Source of the DNA: Burkholderiaceae bacterium
GTDB taxonomy: Bacteria; Pseudomonadota; Gammaproteobacteria; Burkholderiales; Burkholderiaceae_C
Assembly: GCA_017848435.1 (NCBI GenBank)
Contig: JAFEHU010000067.1
Coordinates: forward strand, 57,305 to 121,304
Direction of reading: 5' to 3'
Length of the DNA stretch: 64,000 nucleotides
The notes below the pieces were generated by a model, which made no database searches, had not been told where the DNA came from, and saw only the letters and a program-made list of their open reading frames with translations. The position numbers were made by a program, and so were the translations under genes. This document shows positions 36,994 through 44,705 of this stretch, in pieces. The stretch's first letter is position 1, and every line of letters starts with the position of its first letter.

Positions 36994-37695
36994 TCAGCCC
37001 CGGGGCACCTGGGCTTCGAGTTCGAGTTTCAGCCCGGCGGGCAGCTTGAGCTGGCGCGCCAGTTCGTCCAGGTAGGCGCGTTCCATGAAGCTGGTGGTGT
37101 CCACCACCAGCAGGCTCACCAAATACATCTCGGAGGCCATTTCCGGCGTGCTGGCCGCCTGGGCCACGGCGGCCGGGTCCAGCGGCTGGCTCAGTTGTGT
37201 GCTGTACCACTGGCGCAGGGCCGGGTCGGCTTCCAGCCGGTTCAGTTCGGCCTCGGCCAGCCCCTGTTCGCGTGCGTCCAGGTGGCCGTCGGCCTTGGCG
37301 GCAGCGATCATCGCCAGCAGCATCGCCCGGCTGTGGGACTCCACTTCGGGGGCGGGCAGGCGGTCCACGGTGTGCGGCGGTACATGGCTGGCGACAGCGT
37401 TGGGTTGCGTGGTGGCCTGCACTTGGCTTTTCTGCCAGTCGCTGTAGGCCTTGAACGCCACCGCACCCAGCGCCGCCACGCTGCCGTACTGCAACGCCTT
37501 GCCGCCAAAGCTGCGGCCCCGTTTGCTGCCCAGCAGCAAGCCCAAGGCGCCGCCGGTCACCGCGCCACCCGCGAACTTGCCCCAGCCCGCGCCACTTGGC
37601 TGTGCCGTACCGGCCGATGCGCCGCCTTTCAGCAGCGGGTCAAGCAGGGTGCCGCCCGACTTCAGCAACTGGTCCAGCAGCGACTGTGCGCTCAC
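36994..37695 (-). CDS. DUF533 / TerB-like inner membrane protein
   Basis: A 233-residue protein of the YebE/DUF533 family. A glycine-rich hydrophobic segment is at residues about 38-62 and a TerB-like helical domain in the C-terminal half (AMIAAAKADGHLDAREQGLA). The role is unknown. Start is GTG at 37695, overlapping the stop of the BOF gene (GTGA). Confidence 0.87.
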   Translation of the reverse strand: MSAQSLLDQLLKSGGTLLDPLLKGGASAGTAQPSGAGWGKFAGGAVTGGALGLLLGSKRGRSFGGKALQYGSVAALGAVAFKAYSDWQKSQVQATTQPNAVASHVPPHTVDRLPAPEVESHSRAMLLAMIAAAKADGHLDAREQGLAEAELNRLEADPALRQWYSTQLSQPLDPAAVAQAASTPEMASEMYLVSLLVVDTTSFMERAYLDELARQLKLPAGLKLELEAQVPRG

Positions 37696-38063
37696 TGTTT
37701 CACCACCGTCAGGTGTTTCACGTCAATCTCGGGCGACTTCACAAAGCTGGTTTCAACCTCACCGCGAATTTCCACAACGGTGCTGTCCGAAATGGTCTGG
37801 CCCCGAAAATCTTTCAGGTCAATCTCGACCCGGATTTCGCCGCTGCTGTCGGCGAAGCGGTACTTGTCCTTGCTCAGCTTCTCCAGAATGCGCCCGCGCA
37901 ACACCACCTCCTGGTCGTCCACCGGCGCTTTCAACACCTCGGCCACGGTGCCGGGTGTCTTGACGGTGCTGGGGCCAACGTACTGGGCTTGGGCAGCGGT
38001 CAAACTGGCGACAAGCAGGGTGGCCGCACAGAGGGCACGGAGGGGGGTGGCGTGAACGGGCAT
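37692..38063 (-). CDS. YgiW/YdeI (BOF) family periplasmic stress protein
   Basis: A 123-residue protein with a signal peptide (ends near TAAQA) and an OB-fold BOF domain (VVLRGRILEKLSKDKYRFAD, IRVEIDLKDFRGQ). Family members help E. coli and Salmonella survive stress and cationic peptides. Start ATG 38063 has AGGA 7 bp upstream; an ATG at 38087 would lengthen it. It heads a two-gene unit with the DUF533 gene. Confidence 0.88.
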   Translation of the reverse strand: MPVHATPLRALCAATLLVASLTAAQAQYVGPSTVKTPGTVAEVLKAPVDDQEVVLRGRILEKLSKDKYRFADSSGEIRVEIDLKDFRGQTISDSTVVEIRGEVETSFVKSPEIDVKHLTVVKQ

Positions 38064-38200
38064 GCAGTGTCCTTTGGAAAGAGTCAAAAAGCCATGCTAT
38101 GCGGCGCCCAAAAGCCGCGCCTACGTACGGTTTTAAAGGGCATTGGGTCCGGGCAGGTCCATGGCTGCCGCAGCGTGCCGACGGCCTGCGCCAGCGCGTG

Positions 38201-39184
38201 CTAGATGTCCAACACAAGCACCTGTGAACACGACCGTGAGCAGCAGGGCGTCATGTGGCTGTTGGCCAGCTTTTCTTCGTCGGTCTGGTACTGGTCCCTG
38301 TGCTCGGGTATGCCGTCGAGCACCGGTGTCAGACACGACCCACAGACCCCCTGTTCGCAAGACAAGGCAACAGGCACGCCCGCGTCCATCAGCGCCTTGG
38401 CCACGGTGACGCCGGACGGCACACTGACGGTGACACCCGAGCGGCGGGCCTCAACCAAAAAGGCGTTGCCATCCTGCGACACATCGACCTTGAAGTGTTC
38501 AACGTGCAATTGCCCAGCGGGCCAGCCGCGCGATGTGGCACCGACCGTCACATGGCCGATGAAACCTTCTGGGCCGCAGCAATAAACATGCGCGTGGCGG
38601 TCTGCAAAAACCGCGTCCAGAGAGAGCCGCTGTTCCGAAGGGCCATCGTCCAGGTGAAGCTGCAGTGCCGGTCCGAACGCGCTGGCCACAATGTCACCGA
38701 AAAAGGCTGCACGATCGCGGCTCCGCACGCAGTAGTGTAGTGAAAAAGGGGTGCTGCGCGCTTGCAGTGCATGCGCCATGGCGAGCAGGGGTGTGATACC
38801 AATGCCACCTGCGACGAGCACGGCGGGCGCGCCATCATTGTGCAGTGGAAAGTGGTTGCGTGGCCACCCAATGGTGATCAACTGGCCGTCCTCGAAGCGG
38901 TCGTGGACTGTTTGGGAGCCGCCGCGCGAAGCGGGGTCGCGCAGGATGCCCAGGCAGTACCGGTGGCGCTCGGCGGGGTCGTTGCACAGGGAGTACTGCC
39001 TGACCAGTCCCGGTGCCACTTCCACGTCGACATGGGCGCCTGCTTCGAACGCTGGCAGGTCGATGTTGTCGATGTGCCTCAGTTCCAGCCGGACGATCTC
39101 GGTGGCCGCCGCTTCTCGCCGGACGATGCGAACCATCAGCGGCCGCAGTGGGATAGCCGCCGTCGCTGTGTTGTCCGTGCTCAT
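38201..39184 (-). CDS. Rieske oxygenase reductase, VanB-like (PDR family)
   Basis: A 327-residue phthalate-dioxygenase-reductase-type protein: N-terminal FMN domain (RQYSLCND), NAD domain (VLVAGGIGITPLLAMAHAL) and C-terminal plant-type 2Fe-2S domain (SCEQGVCGSC with the fourth Cys near the end). It passes electrons from NAD(P)H to a Rieske oxygenase. Its ATG overlaps the stop of the oxygenase gene (ATGA), so the two form one system. It ends the left operon of the catabolic island. Confidence 0.92.
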   Translation of the reverse strand: MSTDNTATAAIPLRPLMVRIVRREAAATEIVRLELRHIDNIDLPAFEAGAHVDVEVAPGLVRQYSLCNDPAERHRYCLGILRDPASRGGSQTVHDRFEDGQLITIGWPRNHFPLHNDGAPAVLVAGGIGITPLLAMAHALQARSTPFSLHYCVRSRDRAAFFGDIVASAFGPALQLHLDDGPSEQRLSLDAVFADRHAHVYCCGPEGFIGHVTVGATSRGWPAGQLHVEHFKVDVSQDGNAFLVEARRSGVTVSVPSGVTVAKALMDAGVPVALSCEQGVCGSCLTPVLDGIPEHRDQYQTDEEKLANSHMTPCCSRSCSQVLVLDI

Positions 39185-40293
39185 GCGGGGGTGACGTCTT
39201 CGCTCAGGAGGCGGTCAAGGATGCGGCGGTAGCGGGTCGGACCGGCATCGATCGCAAGCAGCGTGGGTGACAGGGGGTGCCGCGCCTGGTCCATCAGGCG
39301 CTGCTGCGCTTCAATCACCGGGACATCTTGTTCCGCGAAGGCAAAGGTGCGCATTTCGAAGATCTTGTCGCGGATTGCACTGTTCTTGTCGTCCCCTTCC
39401 GTTAGCACATTCCACCGCGCGGCGGAGTAGTGGTAGTGCGTGGTCCGCTCGGTCTCGGGCGTGAGCAAATGCAGCGCGAAGTAGCCGGTGCCTTTTTCCT
39501 TGGGCTCACCCGTTTTGCTCACACCAAACTCCAGAATCATGTAGCACGGCGCATACCAGCTGATGGTGCTCCACTGATCTCCCCGCTCGAAGCCGGGCGG
39601 GCTCATCATTTTCAGGATGCCGGGCGTATCGGCGTCTTTCGATGGCCGGCTGACGGCCACCACATCGCCCTTTTGTTCGACCTTGATGTCGGCCTCCACG
39701 GTGTCTGCGTTGCCCAGAATGCCGGCGTGCACGTAGGAGGTGTGGCTCAGGTCAAGCAAGTTGTCGACAACCAGCTCGTAGTTGGCCTGGACCTTCAGAT
39801 AGCCCGGCTTTGAAATGTGCAGGGCGGGCCGGTCGTCAAGGCAACCGTAATCGGGGATGGTCGCTGGATCGGGGGTCTTGTCGCCCATCCAGACCCACAG
39901 CAGCGTGTGCCGCTCGACCACTGCGTAGCTGCGCAGATGGGCGGCGGAAGGAATTGTGCAATTGCCATGGGGGTTTTTCACGCACTTGCCATCGGCGCCG
40001 AATTCCAGGCCGTGGTACACGCACTGCACACGGTCGCCAGCCAGCAGCTTGCCCATGGAAAGGGGGGCAAAGCGGTGCGAACAGCGGTCGCTGATGGCCG
40101 CCACGCTGCCATCTTCCTTGCGGAAGAAAACGAGCGGCTCGTTCAGGATGGTGCGGGCCACCAACTTGCCGACATCCAGGTCGGCCGACCACATGGCGAC
40201 GTACCAGGTGTTGCGGATGAACCTGTCGGGCGACGGGCTACTGGAATCGACACGAAGCAGGGGCTTCGTGGTGGAGGGTGAGGTTGCGTTCAT
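39181..40293 (-). CDS. Rieske non-haem iron oxygenase, VanA-like
   Basis: A 370-residue oxygenase of the vanillate O-demethylase type, removing O- or N-methyl groups or hydroxylating an aromatic ring. The Rieske cluster ligands are Cys71, His73, Cys91 and His94. The mononuclear iron site is in DNLLDLSHTSYVHAG. ATG 40293 is preferred over a TTG at 40338 because AAGGA lies 8 bp upstream. The gene is divergent from the ABC transporter operon, across a region with two palindromic operators. The substrate is not known. Confidence 0.92.
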   Translation of the reverse strand: MNATSPSTTKPLLRVDSSSPSPDRFIRNTWYVAMWSADLDVGKLVARTILNEPLVFFRKEDGSVAAISDRCSHRFAPLSMGKLLAGDRVQCVYHGLEFGADGKCVKNPHGNCTIPSAAHLRSYAVVERHTLLWVWMGDKTPDPATIPDYGCLDDRPALHISKPGYLKVQANYELVVDNLLDLSHTSYVHAGILGNADTVEADIKVEQKGDVVAVSRPSKDADTPGILKMMSPPGFERGDQWSTISWYAPCYMILEFGVSKTGEPKEKGTGYFALHLLTPETERTTHYHYSAARWNVLTEGDDKNSAIRDKIFEMRTFAFAEQDVPVIEAQQRLMDQARHPLSPTLLAIDAGPTRYRRILDRLLSEDVTPA

Positions 40294-40397
40294 GGGTGTG
40301 TCCTTGTCTGAACTCTTCAGGGTGGCGTTATTCGCCAAAAAGCCTGCGGAACAGTGAAAGGCTAGCGCACACGCACTCCGGTCGCAAACGAGACTTC

Positions 40398-40413
40398 TTC
40401 ATGGGGTCATGAA
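40398..40413. promoter_or_regulatory. Palindromic operator 1 (TTCATG-N4-CATGAA)
   Basis: TTCATG-GGGT-CATGAA is a perfect inverted repeat, extended to CTTCATG and CATGAAG over 40397-40414. It lies between the divergent oxygenase and livG genes. The same pattern recurs at 40450, 47864 and 47913. Confidence 0.65.
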
Positions 40414-40449
40414 GGTGATTTGTGCCAGTGAGCCGACGCAGCGGATTTG

Positions 40450-40465
40450 CTCATGCGTGCATGAA
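40450..40465. promoter_or_regulatory. Palindromic operator 2 (CTCATG-N4-CATGAA)
   Basis: CTCATG-CGTG-CATGAA is near-symmetric. Its centre is 52 bp from operator 1, about five helical turns, which would suit a regulator that loops or binds both sites. It lies 62 bp before the livG start codon. Confidence 0.62.
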
Positions 40466-40526
40466 GAGCTGTCGTTGGCGTGTTCCGTTTTGCGTGGCTA
40501 GTATTCGCCGCTATCGAGCCAATGAC

Positions 40527-41297
40527 ATGAACCCCATCCTGCTTCAAACCCATCACCTTACCAAGGCATTCAAGGGCTTTACTGCGGTCAGCAACGTGAA
40601 CCTGACGGTGCGCCAGGGAACGATCCATGCATTGATCGGACCAAACGGCGCGGGGAAAACCACCTGCTTCAATCTGCTCACCAAGTTTCTGGAGCCGACC
40701 AGCGGCACGATCCTGCTGGGGGGTGAAGACATCACGCATGCCAAGCCTGCCGACATTGCACGCCGTGGGGTGATCCGCTCGTTTCAGATTTCCGCCGTGT
40801 TCCCACACCTGACGGTGCTGGAAAACGTGCGGCTCGGACTCCAGCGCGGTCTGGGCAGCACCTACCATTTCTGGAAGCCAGAGCGTTCGCTGCGACACCT
40901 GCACGGCCGTGCGATGGAACTGCTGGCCGAGGTCGGCCTGGAAACGTTTGCCGACGAGGTGTGCGTGAACCTGTCGTATGGCCGCAAGCGTGCGCTCGAA
41001 ATCGCCACCACGCTGGCGATGGAGCCCACGCTGATGCTGCTCGATGAACCCACGCAGGGCATGGGCCACGAAGACGTGGACCGCGTGACCGCGCTGATCA
41101 AGCGGGTGGCCGCGGGGCGGACGGTGCTGATGGTGGAGCACAACATGGGCGTGGTGTCCACGATTGCCGACACCATCACCGTGCTTCAGCGTGGCGCTGT
41201 GCTGGCTGAAGGCAGCTATGCCGAAGTCTCTGCCAACCCGTTGGTGCTGGAAGCCTACATGGGCTCCGATGTCAGCGAGCTTGAGGGGGCGCACTGA
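40527..41297 (+). CDS. livG: Branched-chain-type ABC transporter ATP-binding protein (LivG)
   Basis: A 256-residue ATPase with Walker A GPNGAGKTT, an LSYGRKRALEIA signature (LSYG in place of LSGG) and Walker B TLMLLDEPTQGM. The C-terminal LivG-type extension is present. It is the first gene of a five-gene operon with livF, livH, livM and a hydrolase. Such HAAT-family systems in Burkholderiales often carry aromatic acids as well as amino acids. ATG 40527 is used; an ATG at 40522 is in another frame. Confidence 0.93.
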   Translation: MNPILLQTHHLTKAFKGFTAVSNVNLTVRQGTIHALIGPNGAGKTTCFNLLTKFLEPTSGTILLGGEDITHAKPADIARRGVIRSFQISAVFPHLTVLENVRLGLQRGLGSTYHFWKPERSLRHLHGRAMELLAEVGLETFADEVCVNLSYGRKRALEIATTLAMEPTLMLLDEPTQGMGHEDVDRVTALIKRVAAGRTVLMVEHNMGVVSTIADTITVLQRGAVLAEGSYAEVSANPLVLEAYMGSDVSELEGAH

Positions 41298-41298
41298 C

Positions 41299-42006
41299 AT
41301 GACAGCAGCGCTGCGGATCGACAACCTCAATGCCTGGTACGGCGAGTCCCACGTGTTGCACGGCGTAGACCTCGACGTACGGGAAGGCGAGGTCGTGACC
41401 TTGCTGGGGCGCAATGGTGCAGGCCGCAGCAGCACGTTGCGTGCGATTCTGGGATTGACCGGCTTGAGACAAGGCAGCGTCCAGGTTTTTGGCAAGGAAA
41501 CCATCCATCTGCCAACCTATCGGATTGCGCCCCTTGGCATCGGCTACTGCCCGGAAGAGCGGGGCATTTTCGCCAGTCTGTCGGTAGAGGAAAACCTGCT
41601 GCTGCCGCCCCGGCTCAAAGGCACAAACCCGGGCATGTCCATAGAGGCCATCTACGCCATGTTTCCCAACCTGGAAGAGCGTCGCGAGAGCCAGGGAACG
41701 CGGCTTTCGGGCGGCGAGCAGCAGATGCTCGCCGTCGCCCGCATCCTGCGCACCGGTGCCCGGTTGCTGTTGCTCGACGAGATATCCGAAGGCCTTGCGC
41801 CAGTGATTGTTCAGGCGCTTGCCGGAATGATCCGGACGCTGAAGACCATGGGCTACACCGTATTGATGGTGGAGCAGAACTTTCGCTTCGCGGCACCACT
41901 GGCGGATCGCTTTTACGTGATGGAGCATGGCCGCGTCGTCGAGACTTTCCAGGCCGATGCCCTGAAAGCCAAGATGCCACGGCTCAACGAACTTCTGGGA
42001 GTGTGA
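41299..42006 (+). CDS. livF: Branched-chain-type ABC transporter ATP-binding protein (LivF), Walker A variant
   Basis: A 235-residue ATPase. The signature LSGGEQQMLAVARIL and Walker B ARLLLLDEISEGLAP are normal. Walker A reads GRNGAGRSST, so the usual lysine is Arg43. Arg in this place should weaken ATP hydrolysis in general, but I recall similar GAGRST forms in some betaproteobacterial LivF proteins, so activity cannot be ruled out. Starts 1 bp after the livG stop. Confidence 0.93.
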   Translation: MTAALRIDNLNAWYGESHVLHGVDLDVREGEVVTLLGRNGAGRSSTLRAILGLTGLRQGSVQVFGKETIHLPTYRIAPLGIGYCPEERGIFASLSVEENLLLPPRLKGTNPGMSIEAIYAMFPNLEERRESQGTRLSGGEQQMLAVARILRTGARLLLLDEISEGLAPVIVQALAGMIRTLKTMGYTVLMVEQNFRFAAPLADRFYVMEHGRVVETFQADALKAKMPRLNELLGV

Positions 42007-42013
42007 TTCGCCA

Positions 42014-42898
42014 ATGCCATTCATGGACATTCCACTGCCGGTCTTGATGAGTCAGCTTCTGCTGGGTCTGGTCAACGGCTCGTTCTACGCCATCCTGAGT
42101 CTTGGCCTGGCTGTGATTTTTGGCTTACTGCATGTGATCAATTTCGCGCATGGCGCGTTCTTCATGCTGGGCGCTGTGCTGGCCTGGGCAGGACTCCACT
42201 ATTTCGGCATCGGCTACTGGGCCATGCTGTTGCTGGCACCCCTGTGTATTGGTTTGTTTGGCATCGTGGTCGAGCGCTTGCTGCTGCGCTGGGTCTACAA
42301 ACTCGACCACCTCTATGGGATGCTGCTCACCCTCGGCCTCACGCTGGTGATTGAAGGCCTACTGAGGGCTATTTATGGTGCCTCTGGTTTGCCTTACAGC
42401 GCGCCCGCAGCCTTGTCGGGTGCATCGCAGCTAGGCTTCATGATGCTGCCCAACTACCGCATCTGGGTGGTGGTGGCCTCCTTGAGTGTCTGCTTTGCCA
42501 CCTGGTATCTGATTGAACGGACGCGACTGGGCGCCTACCTGCGTGCCGGAACCGAAAACCCCAAGCTTGTCGAAGCCTTCGGGGTCAATGTGCCGGTCAT
42601 GGTCATGCTCACCTACGCGTTCGGCGTGGCGCTGGCGGCTTTTGCCGGGGTGCTTGCCGCACCTGTCATGCAGGTGTCGCCCTTGATGGGACAAAACCTG
42701 ATCATCGTGGTCTTCGCCGTGGTGGTCATCGGGGGCATGGGCTCAATCATGGGATCCATCCTGACTGGCCTGGGACTGGGTGTGATCGAGGGCATCACCA
42801 AGGTGGTTTACCCAGAAGCCTCGGCCACCGTTGTGTTTGTCGTGATGGCCCTGGTGTTGCTCTGGCGGCCGGCGGGTCTGTTTGGAAAGGAGCGCTGA
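42014..42898 (+). CDS. livH: Branched-chain-type ABC transporter permease (LivH)
   Basis: A 294-residue permease with about eight spans. Family stretches: GLVNGSFYAILSLGLAVIFG, INFAHGAFFMLGAV and the C-terminal VVIGGMGSIMGSILTGL. It forms the membrane channel together with LivM. Seven bp follow livF. Confidence 0.94.
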   Translation: MPFMDIPLPVLMSQLLLGLVNGSFYAILSLGLAVIFGLLHVINFAHGAFFMLGAVLAWAGLHYFGIGYWAMLLLAPLCIGLFGIVVERLLLRWVYKLDHLYGMLLTLGLTLVIEGLLRAIYGASGLPYSAPAALSGASQLGFMMLPNYRIWVVVASLSVCFATWYLIERTRLGAYLRAGTENPKLVEAFGVNVPVMVMLTYAFGVALAAFAGVLAAPVMQVSPLMGQNLIIVVFAVVVIGGMGSIMGSILTGLGLGVIEGITKVVYPEASATVVFVVMALVLLWRPAGLFGKER

Positions 42899-42899
42899 A

Positions 42900-43859
42900 A
42901 TGCGGCTTTTACTGATCGCCAAATGCCTGCTGCTGGCGGGATTGCTGGCGGCACCCCTTCTGGGCGTGTACCCGGTTTTCTTGATGAAGGTGTTGTGCTT
43001 TGCGCTGTTTGCCTGCGCGTTCAACCTGCTGCTGGGCTACGCAGGCCTGCTCTCATTCGGACATGCGGCATTTTTTGGTGGCTCCGCCTACCTCACGGGC
43101 CATGCGCTCAAGGTCTGGGGCGTTCCGCCTGAGGTGGGCTTGCTGATGGGCGCGGCCGGCGGTGCCTTGCTCGGCTGGGCTTTCGGGGTGCTGGCCATCC
43201 GCCGGCAAGGCATTTACTTCTCGATGATCACCTTGGCATTGGCCCAACTTGTTTACTTTCTGGCGGTTCAGATTCCTGCAACCGGTGGTGAGGATGGGTT
43301 GCAGGGGGTGCCGCGCGGCATGCTGCTCGGATGGGTCGATCTGCGCAACGACCTGAACATGTACTACGTCACGGTGGCGATCGTGGTGGGTGCCTTCCTG
43401 CTGATTTCGCGGGCGACAACATCGCCTTTCGGACAGGTGCTGAAAGGGGTGCGTGAGAGCGAGCCGCGTGCGGTATCTCTGGGGTACGACGCGGACCGGA
43501 TCAAGCTCGTGGCGTTTGTTCTGTCTGCCGCTTTATCAGGGTTGGCCGGCTCACTCAAAGCGCTCATCCTCGGCTTCGCCACGTTGACCGATGTTCACTG
43601 GCTGGCTTCCGGCCAGGTGATCCTCATGACCATGATCGGTGGTGTGGGCACACTGTTTGGCCCTCTGGTCGGTGCTTCGGTCATCCTCGGTCTTGAAAGC
43701 AAGCTGGGTCAGTTCGGACAGGCACTCAGCAGCCTGACCGGTTGGGAGAGCTTTGTTGCGCTGGGTGAATCCGTGACCACGGCGATGGGCTTGCTGTTCA
43801 TGTTTTGCGTTCTGGCTTTCCGCCGGGGCATCATGGGGCTCTGGCAGGCCAAGCGCTGA
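42900..43859 (+). CDS. livM: Branched-chain-type ABC transporter permease (LivM)
   Basis: A 319-residue permease with about nine spans. Family stretches: AFNLLLGYAGLLSFGHAAFF, VRESEPRAVSLGYDADRIKL and MTMIGGVGTLFGPLVGA. Start ATG 42900 is 1 bp after the livH stop. The binding protein for this transporter is probably the one at 48059-49273, in another operon. Confidence 0.94.
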   Translation: MRLLLIAKCLLLAGLLAAPLLGVYPVFLMKVLCFALFACAFNLLLGYAGLLSFGHAAFFGGSAYLTGHALKVWGVPPEVGLLMGAAGGALLGWAFGVLAIRRQGIYFSMITLALAQLVYFLAVQIPATGGEDGLQGVPRGMLLGWVDLRNDLNMYYVTVAIVVGAFLLISRATTSPFGQVLKGVRESEPRAVSLGYDADRIKLVAFVLSAALSGLAGSLKALILGFATLTDVHWLASGQVILMTMIGGVGTLFGPLVGASVILGLESKLGQFGQALSSLTGWESFVALGESVTTAMGLLFMFCVLAFRRGIMGLWQAKR

Positions 43860-43866
43860 AACCCCT

Positions 43867-44700
43867 ATGGGCGCGACGATGAGCGAACCTCTGATCCAAT
43901 TCGCGCGTGCCGACGACGGTGCGCGCATCGCCTACCGGGTGCGCGAATCCGTACACGGCCAGCAACGTGTGGTGCTGCTGCATTCTCTGGGCATGGACCA
44001 CGGCCTGTGGACACCAGTCACACAGCGTTTGGCGCCCCATGTCACGGTGCTGAGCATGGACTTGCGTGGCCATGGCAGTTCCGACAGACCGCCGCCACCC
44101 TACGGCATGGGCCGGTTGGCAGCGGACCTGCGCAACACCATCGACCATCTGGGTTGGGAAGAGTGCGTGCTCGTGGGGGCTTCCCTGGGCGGGTGTGTGG
44201 CACTGGAGTTTGCCGCCGCCAACCCGGGTCGCCTCAAGGCACTGGGACTGGTCAATTCCACCGCATGGTATGGCCCCGAAGGCACGTCGCTGTGGAACGC
44301 GAGAGCACGGAGGGCGCGCGAAGAAGGTTTGGCGTCCATGGTGCCTTTCCAGGAAACACGCTGGTTCACCGATGCTTTTCGCGTTGTGCGGCCACAGGTT
44401 GTGGAGCGCTGCGTCCACACATTCCTTGGCAACGATGTCCCGGCGTATGCCGGGCTGTCGGAAATGCTGGGGCGGTTTGACGGTCGGCCGCTGCTGCCCA
44501 TGATCGACGTGCCAACCTCCATCATCGTTGGCGAGGAAGACTACGCGACGCCGGTCTCGATGTCCCAGGCCCTGCAGCGTGGGATACGGGATGCGAAGCT
44601 GACGGTGTTGCCGTCGGTGCGGCATTTCACCCAGCTTGAGCGTCCCGATGCGGTGGCCGCATTCGTGACCAAATTGCTGGCGGTCACGGAGAAGGCCTGA
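43867..44700 (+). CDS. Alpha/beta hydrolase, 3-oxoadipate enol-lactonase-like (paralog 1)
   Basis: A 277-residue alpha/beta hydrolase. Nucleophile Ser is in VGASLGGCVA, with the acid near VGEEDYATPV and the catalytic His in VRHFTQLE. It is clearly related to the hydrolase at 56897-57715: both share LLHSLGMDH, the AWYGP, RWF-DAF and VGEEDYA-PV segments. It is the last gene of the liv operon. PcaD-like in sequence, but no ring-cleavage genes are nearby, so it may hydrolyse an ester, lactone or ring-opened product of the island's substrate. A start at ATG 43879 is also possible. Confidence 0.88.
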   Translation: MGATMSEPLIQFARADDGARIAYRVRESVHGQQRVVLLHSLGMDHGLWTPVTQRLAPHVTVLSMDLRGHGSSDRPPPPYGMGRLAADLRNTIDHLGWEECVLVGASLGGCVALEFAAANPGRLKALGLVNSTAWYGPEGTSLWNARARRAREEGLASMVPFQETRWFTDAFRVVRPQVVERCVHTFLGNDVPAYAGLSEMLGRFDGRPLLPMIDVPTSIIVGEEDYATPVSMSQALQRGIRDAKLTVLPSVRHFTQLERPDAVAAFVTKLLAVTEKA

Positions 44701-44705
44701 GTTCT

